Positions 5,474 through 7,795 of a stretch of 7,795 nt of DNA are shown here, piece after piece. Under the pieces are notes generated by a model, which worked only from the letters and a program-made list of their open reading frames with translations, had not been told where the DNA came from and ran no database searches. Position 1 is the first letter of the stretch, and each line of letters begins with the position of its first letter. The position numbers and the translations under genes were made by a program. Source of the stretch: an uncultured Chlorobiaceae bacterium (GTDB lineage: Bacteria > Bacteroidota > Chlorobiia > Chlorobiales > Chlorobiaceae); the NCBI GenBank assembly GCA_903917955.1, contig CAIXCO010000132.1, positions 1-7,795 on the forward strand, given 5' to 3'.

Positions 5474-6316
5474 TTATTGTATGAGGGAGTAGAGGAGCTG
5501 GATCTCTCTTTGCCACTCTTCGGAGTTGGGTGTTTCGAGGATAAGGGGAATCTCTTCACAGGCGGGATGGTTCATGATCCAGGTGAAGGCCTCCATCCCG
5601 ATCGTTCCTTTACCGATATTTGCATGGCGGTCAATCCGGCTGCCGAGCGGTTGCATGGCATCATTGAGGTGCATCCCGCGCAGGTAGCGGAGCCCGACAA
5701 TGCGGTCGAACTCCATGAAGGTGGCCTCGATTGCTGCCGTTGATTGCAGGTCGTAACCGCTTGCAAAGAGGTGGCAGGTGTCGAGGCAGACCCCGACTCT
5801 GCTTTTGTCGTCAACCTGGTCAATGAGCGATGCCAACTGTTCGAAGCTGTTTCCGAGGTTGGTGCCCTGTCCGGCAGTATTTTCAATCACGGCGGTTACG
5901 GTGGTTGTTCTCTCAAGCGCCATGTTGATGGATTCGGCAATCAATTGCAGGCATCGCTCCTCCTCAATCTCCTTCAGATGGCTTCCCGGATGAAAGTTCA
6001 GCAGAATCAGTCCAAGCTCTTCGACCCGCAGCATCTCTTCGACAAAGGCTTCACGTGCACGTTGCAGCTTTTCATGGTCGGGACTTCCAAGATTGATTAG
6101 ATAGCTGTCGTGCGGCAGAATGTGTTCCGGCCTGAACTCACCCTCACAGCAGTTTCTGCGGAATGCGTCAATGGATTGCGATACCAGCTTCGGCGCTTTC
6201 CACTGCCGCTGGTTTTTTGTAAAGAGGGCAAATGCCTTTGCTCCTATGCTGCTGGCCTGCAGTGGAGCGTTTTCAACTCCTCCGGCAGTACTGACGTGTG
6301 CTCCAACCCGTTTCAT
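5474..6316 (-). CDS. nfo: Endonuclease IV (AP endonuclease)
   Basis: This enzyme cleaves DNA 5' to abasic sites and removes 3'-blocking groups in base excision repair, using three zinc ions in a TIM barrel. The 280-residue protein has the expected length. All nine metal ligands are present, at the same numbers as in E. coli Nfo: His69 (LPHDSYLINLG), His109 (NFHPGSH), Glu145 (IENTAGQG), Asp179 and His182 (CLDTCHLFASGYD), His216 (GMHLND), Asp229 and His231 (RIDRHANIG) and Glu261 (LILETPN). The N-terminal KRVGAHVSTAGG is also typical. It should be catalytically active. The ATG at 6316 follows the glycosyltransferase stop by 27 bp on the same strand, so the two are probably co-transcribed. There is no clear Shine-Dalgarno. 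A TATACT just before the ATG could be a -10 box, but is too close to the start to be useful. Confidence 0.98.
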   Translation of the reverse strand: MKRVGAHVSTAGGVENAPLQASSIGAKAFALFTKNQRQWKAPKLVSQSIDAFRRNCCEGEFRPEHILPHDSYLINLGSPDHEKLQRAREAFVEEMLRVEELGLILLNFHPGSHLKEIEEERCLQLIAESINMALERTTTVTAVIENTAGQGTNLGNSFEQLASLIDQVDDKSRVGVCLDTCHLFASGYDLQSTAAIEATFMEFDRIVGLRYLRGMHLNDAMQPLGSRIDRHANIGKGTIGMEAFTWIMNHPACEEIPLILETPNSEEWQREIQLLYSLIQ

Positions 6317-6343
6317 AGTATAACGTAAACAAATGGGGAAAAA

Positions 6344-7348
6344 TTAGTCGGTCGTGCCGAATTTTTTTGCCTCTCCCGGGGTGAGATTATTGGTTTCGCG
6401 GACGGCGAATGCGTCGGCTTTGGATGAAGAGGTCGAAAGCATTTCACCAAGAAGGCCGGTTGAAAAAAGCTGCACGCCAAGAATGAGTAGCAAAATGCCA
6501 AGAAAAAGGATCGGGCGGTTGCTGACTGGTTTGTTCAGCAGAATTTTATCGAGCGTTATGTAGAGGCTGATAATAAAGCCGGAGAGAAAGCTCAAAAGAC
6601 CCGCCATGCCAAAAAAGTGCATGGGACGGCGAAGATATCGGGTAATGAAGAGTACCGAGAGGAAGTCGAAGAGCCCTGAAAAAAAACGCGACGAACCATA
6701 TTTTGTGGTGCCGAATTTTCGTGCCCGGTGCTCAACAGGAAGCTCGGTAATCCTGAATCCCATCCACTGGGCGAGCACGGGAATATAGCGGTGCATATCG
6801 CCATGCAGTTCCAGCCTTCTGGTCACCTCTTTGCGGTAGACTTTCAGTCCACAGTTGAAGTCGTGCAGGGTGATGCCGGTAAACATACGCGTTACGCCGT
6901 TGAAGAGCTTTGACGGGAGTGTTTTTGAGAGCGGATCCTTGCGCTCCTGTTTCCATCCGCTGACCAGATCATACCCTTCATGCAGTTTCCGAATCATCCC
7001 TTTGATAGCAAAGGGGTCATCCTGCAGATCTGCGTCAATGGTGCAGACAAGGTCACCCGTCGCGGCCATAAAGCCTGCGGAGAGCGCCGCTGTTTTGCCA
7101 AAGTTTCTCTGAAAGGAGATGAGACGAAGTTCCGGCATTGAGTGAATCATGCGGCCAATCACCTTGCATGAATCGTCAGTGGAGCCGTCATCAACAAGGA
7201 TAATCTCAAAGCTGAACGGCTCCACAAAAAGGGCGTGCAGCTCTTTTTCCGCCATGGCCGCATAAAGCTGCCCGATCAGATCAGGAAGCGATTCCCCCTC
7301 ATTAAAGAGCGGAACAATGATCGATAATTGATAATTGATAATGGCCAA
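6344..7348 (-). CDS. Family 2 glycosyltransferase, polyprenyl-phosphate sugar transferase type
   Basis: A GT-A fold glycosyltransferase with a membrane anchor, like the DPM1/GtrB/ArnC group that moves a sugar from a nucleotide donor onto a polyprenyl phosphate at the inner membrane. Seen in 334 residues: the N-terminal strand LSIIVPLFNEGES (8-20), nucleotide-binding LVDDGSTDDS (51-60), metal-binding DADLQDDP (105-112), acceptor-site HDFNCGLKVYR (162-172) and RKFGTTKYGSSRF (210-222). Two C-terminal membrane spans follow (about 244-266 and 278-302), then a polar tail. The sugar and the end product (lipid A, O-antigen or other glycan) cannot be told from sequence. The start is a TTG at 7348; no in-frame ATG precedes the LSIIVP strand and a stop lies just upstream. 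Codons 3-11 are built from a heptanucleotide repeat. There is no Shine-Dalgarno. It lies between queE and nfo, all on the minus strand. Confidence 0.92.
   Translation of the reverse strand: MAIINYQLSIIVPLFNEGESLPDLIGQLYAAMAEKELHALFVEPFSFEIILVDDGSTDDSCKVIGRMIHSMPELRLISFQRNFGKTAALSAGFMAATGDLVCTIDADLQDDPFAIKGMIRKLHEGYDLVSGWKQERKDPLSKTLPSKLFNGVTRMFTGITLHDFNCGLKVYRKEVTRRLELHGDMHRYIPVLAQWMGFRITELPVEHRARKFGTTKYGSSRFFSGLFDFLSVLFITRYLRRPMHFFGMAGLLSFLSGFIISLYITLDKILLNKPVSNRPILFLGILLLILGVQLFSTGLLGEMLSTSSSKADAFAVRETNNLTPGEAKKFGTTD
7323..7343. repeat. Heptanucleotide tandem repeat (GATAATT, three copies)
   Basis: GATAATT is repeated at 7323-7329, 7330-7336 and 7337-7343, the last copy ending in G. It overlaps the 5' end of the glycosyltransferase gene, where on the minus strand it encodes residues within IINYQLSII. 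A 7-bp unit shifts frame with every copy, so changes in copy number would alter or break the gene start. Confidence 0.75.
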
Positions 7349-7379
7349 TCGCTAATAGTAATGAATAATAGATATTAAT

Positions 7380-7427
7380 GTAAGGGCGGGGTATTCCCGC
7401 CCCTCTTCATAGGATACCCGCCCCTAC
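7380..7427. repeat. GC-rich miniature palindromic repeat element
   Basis: A 48-bp block with imperfect terminal inverted repeats: GTAAGGGCGGGGTAT at 7380-7394 and ATACCCGCCCCTAC at 7414-7427. An internal direct copy of CCCGCCCCT (7396-7404) repeats the right arm (7417-7425). The left half also forms a perfect 7-bp hairpin, GGGCGGG (7384-7390) with CCCGCCC (7396-7402) around GTATT. The right end touches the last base pairs of queE's stop codon. Its GC-richness contrasts with the AT-rich spacer beside it. It looks like a REP- or MITE-type dispersed element, or a terminator after queE. I cannot count genomic copies. Confidence 0.6.
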
Positions 7428-7795
7428 TACACCCCCCTTAAAGCAGCATCCCAGATATATTTGTGGAGCTGGAGCTGCATTCTTGCCTGGATACGGTCGT
7501 GGAGCATCCATTCCGCAAGTTCAACTGGATCAAGTTTGCCGAATGCCACGCCCATCATGATAGTGAAGGAGCCGCTCAGTTGCTGTTCATGCAAAAGCGA
7601 AGTAGCCCACTCATAATCCTCTTTGTTGGCAATAACTATCTTGAACTCAAAGGTCTGGCGATGGAGGGGCTCTGCTGCAAGCGCAAGCTCAATGTTTTCA
7701 GGATTGTTCTGATCAGAGACGCCTGATGAGGGCGGTTTAAGGTCGATGATTTTATGCACCCGCCGGTCAACTCCGGCAACAGAGAGAAAGCCGCC
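7427..7795 (-). CDS. queE: 7-carboxy-7-deazaguanine synthase, C-terminal part (5' end outside window)
   Basis: QueE is a radical SAM enzyme that contracts 6-carboxy-tetrahydropterin to 7-carboxy-7-deazaguanine, on the path to queuosine in tRNA. The frame stays open to the right edge, so only the C-terminal 122 residues are seen. The GTG at 7759 is therefore internal, not a start. Seen: GFLSVAGVDRRVHKIIDLKPPSSG, matching the family's DxKxPxSG segment, then VIANKEDYEWA, the MGVAFGKLDPVELAEWMLHDR segment, and the highly typical QLQLHKYIWDAALRGV at the end. The CxxxCxxC iron-sulfur motif lies off the window. The stop codon overlaps the edge of a GC-rich palindromic repeat. The glycosyltransferase gene follows 78 bp downstream on the same strand, so read-through is possible unless the repeat hairpin terminates transcription. 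Confidence 0.93.
   Translation of the reverse strand, partial: GGFLSVAGVDRRVHKIIDLKPPSSGVSDQNNPENIELALAAEPLHRQTFEFKIVIANKEDYEWATSLLHEQQLSGSFTIMMGVAFGKLDPVELAEWMLHDRIQARMQLQLHKYIWDAALRGV

Noticed and set aside
5744..6100. Plus-strand ORF of 118 codons inside nfo
   Set aside because: nfo has all nine metal ligands in the other frame. The plus-strand translation resembles nothing and has no start signal.
6354..6719. 12-bp direct repeat GTGCCGAATTTT at 6354-6365 and 6708-6719
   Set aside because: Both copies encode KFGT on the minus strand within the glycosyltransferase (conserved loop and C-terminal tail). It is most likely coincidence of coding sequence rather than a mobile or regulatory repeat.
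7427..7759. Small 110-codon gene starting at GTG 7759
   Set aside because: The frame is open to the window edge and the residues before the GTG continue the QueE family pattern, so this is the tail of queE and not a separate gene.

Overview
This window carries ordinary housekeeping genes from a bacterium that looks like a green sulfur bacterium (Chlorobi/Chlorobiaceae). That placement is an inference from moderate GC by eye, weak Shine-Dalgarno sites, a eukaryote-like IleRS, a DksA-like protein that has lost its zinc finger, and the gene neighbourhood. It was not tested by any search.

Layout from left to right. (1) The 3' two thirds or less of ileS (+, cut by the left edge). (2) A DksA/TraR-family regulator (+), whose stop codon directly abuts the stop codon of purF, which runs the other way. 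(3) purF (-), the first enzyme of purine synthesis, starting at an ATG next to its catalytic cysteine. (4) An intergenic region of about 300 bp between the divergent purF and a membrane protein gene, with a candidate promoter and a small set of TTACTCT/AGAGTAA boxes. (5) An unrecognised small polytopic membrane protein (+). (6) A near-perfect bidirectional terminator, then tRNA-Ala(GGC) on the minus strand. (7) ftsX (+), preceded by a misplaced Shine-Dalgarno/ATG/A7 arrangement. (8) On the minus strand, and probably co-directionally transcribed, queE (cut by the right edge), a family-2 polyprenyl-phosphate-type glycosyltransferase, and nfo (endonuclease IV). A small GC-rich palindromic repeat lies between queE and the glycosyltransferase gene.

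Functionally the genes cover isoleucine and alanine decoding, transcription control of the stringent-response type, purine synthesis, cell division or envelope remodelling, envelope glycan or lipid glycosylation, AP-site DNA repair and queuosine synthesis. I see no CRISPR, phage, transposase, toxin-antitoxin or defence module. I found no convincing new system. The best leads are the ftsX start, where a canonical A AAA AAG slippery heptamer sits between a well-placed Shine-Dalgarno/ATG and the ftsX frame; the cysteine-depleted DksA-like protein; and the 48-bp palindromic repeat at the end of queE.
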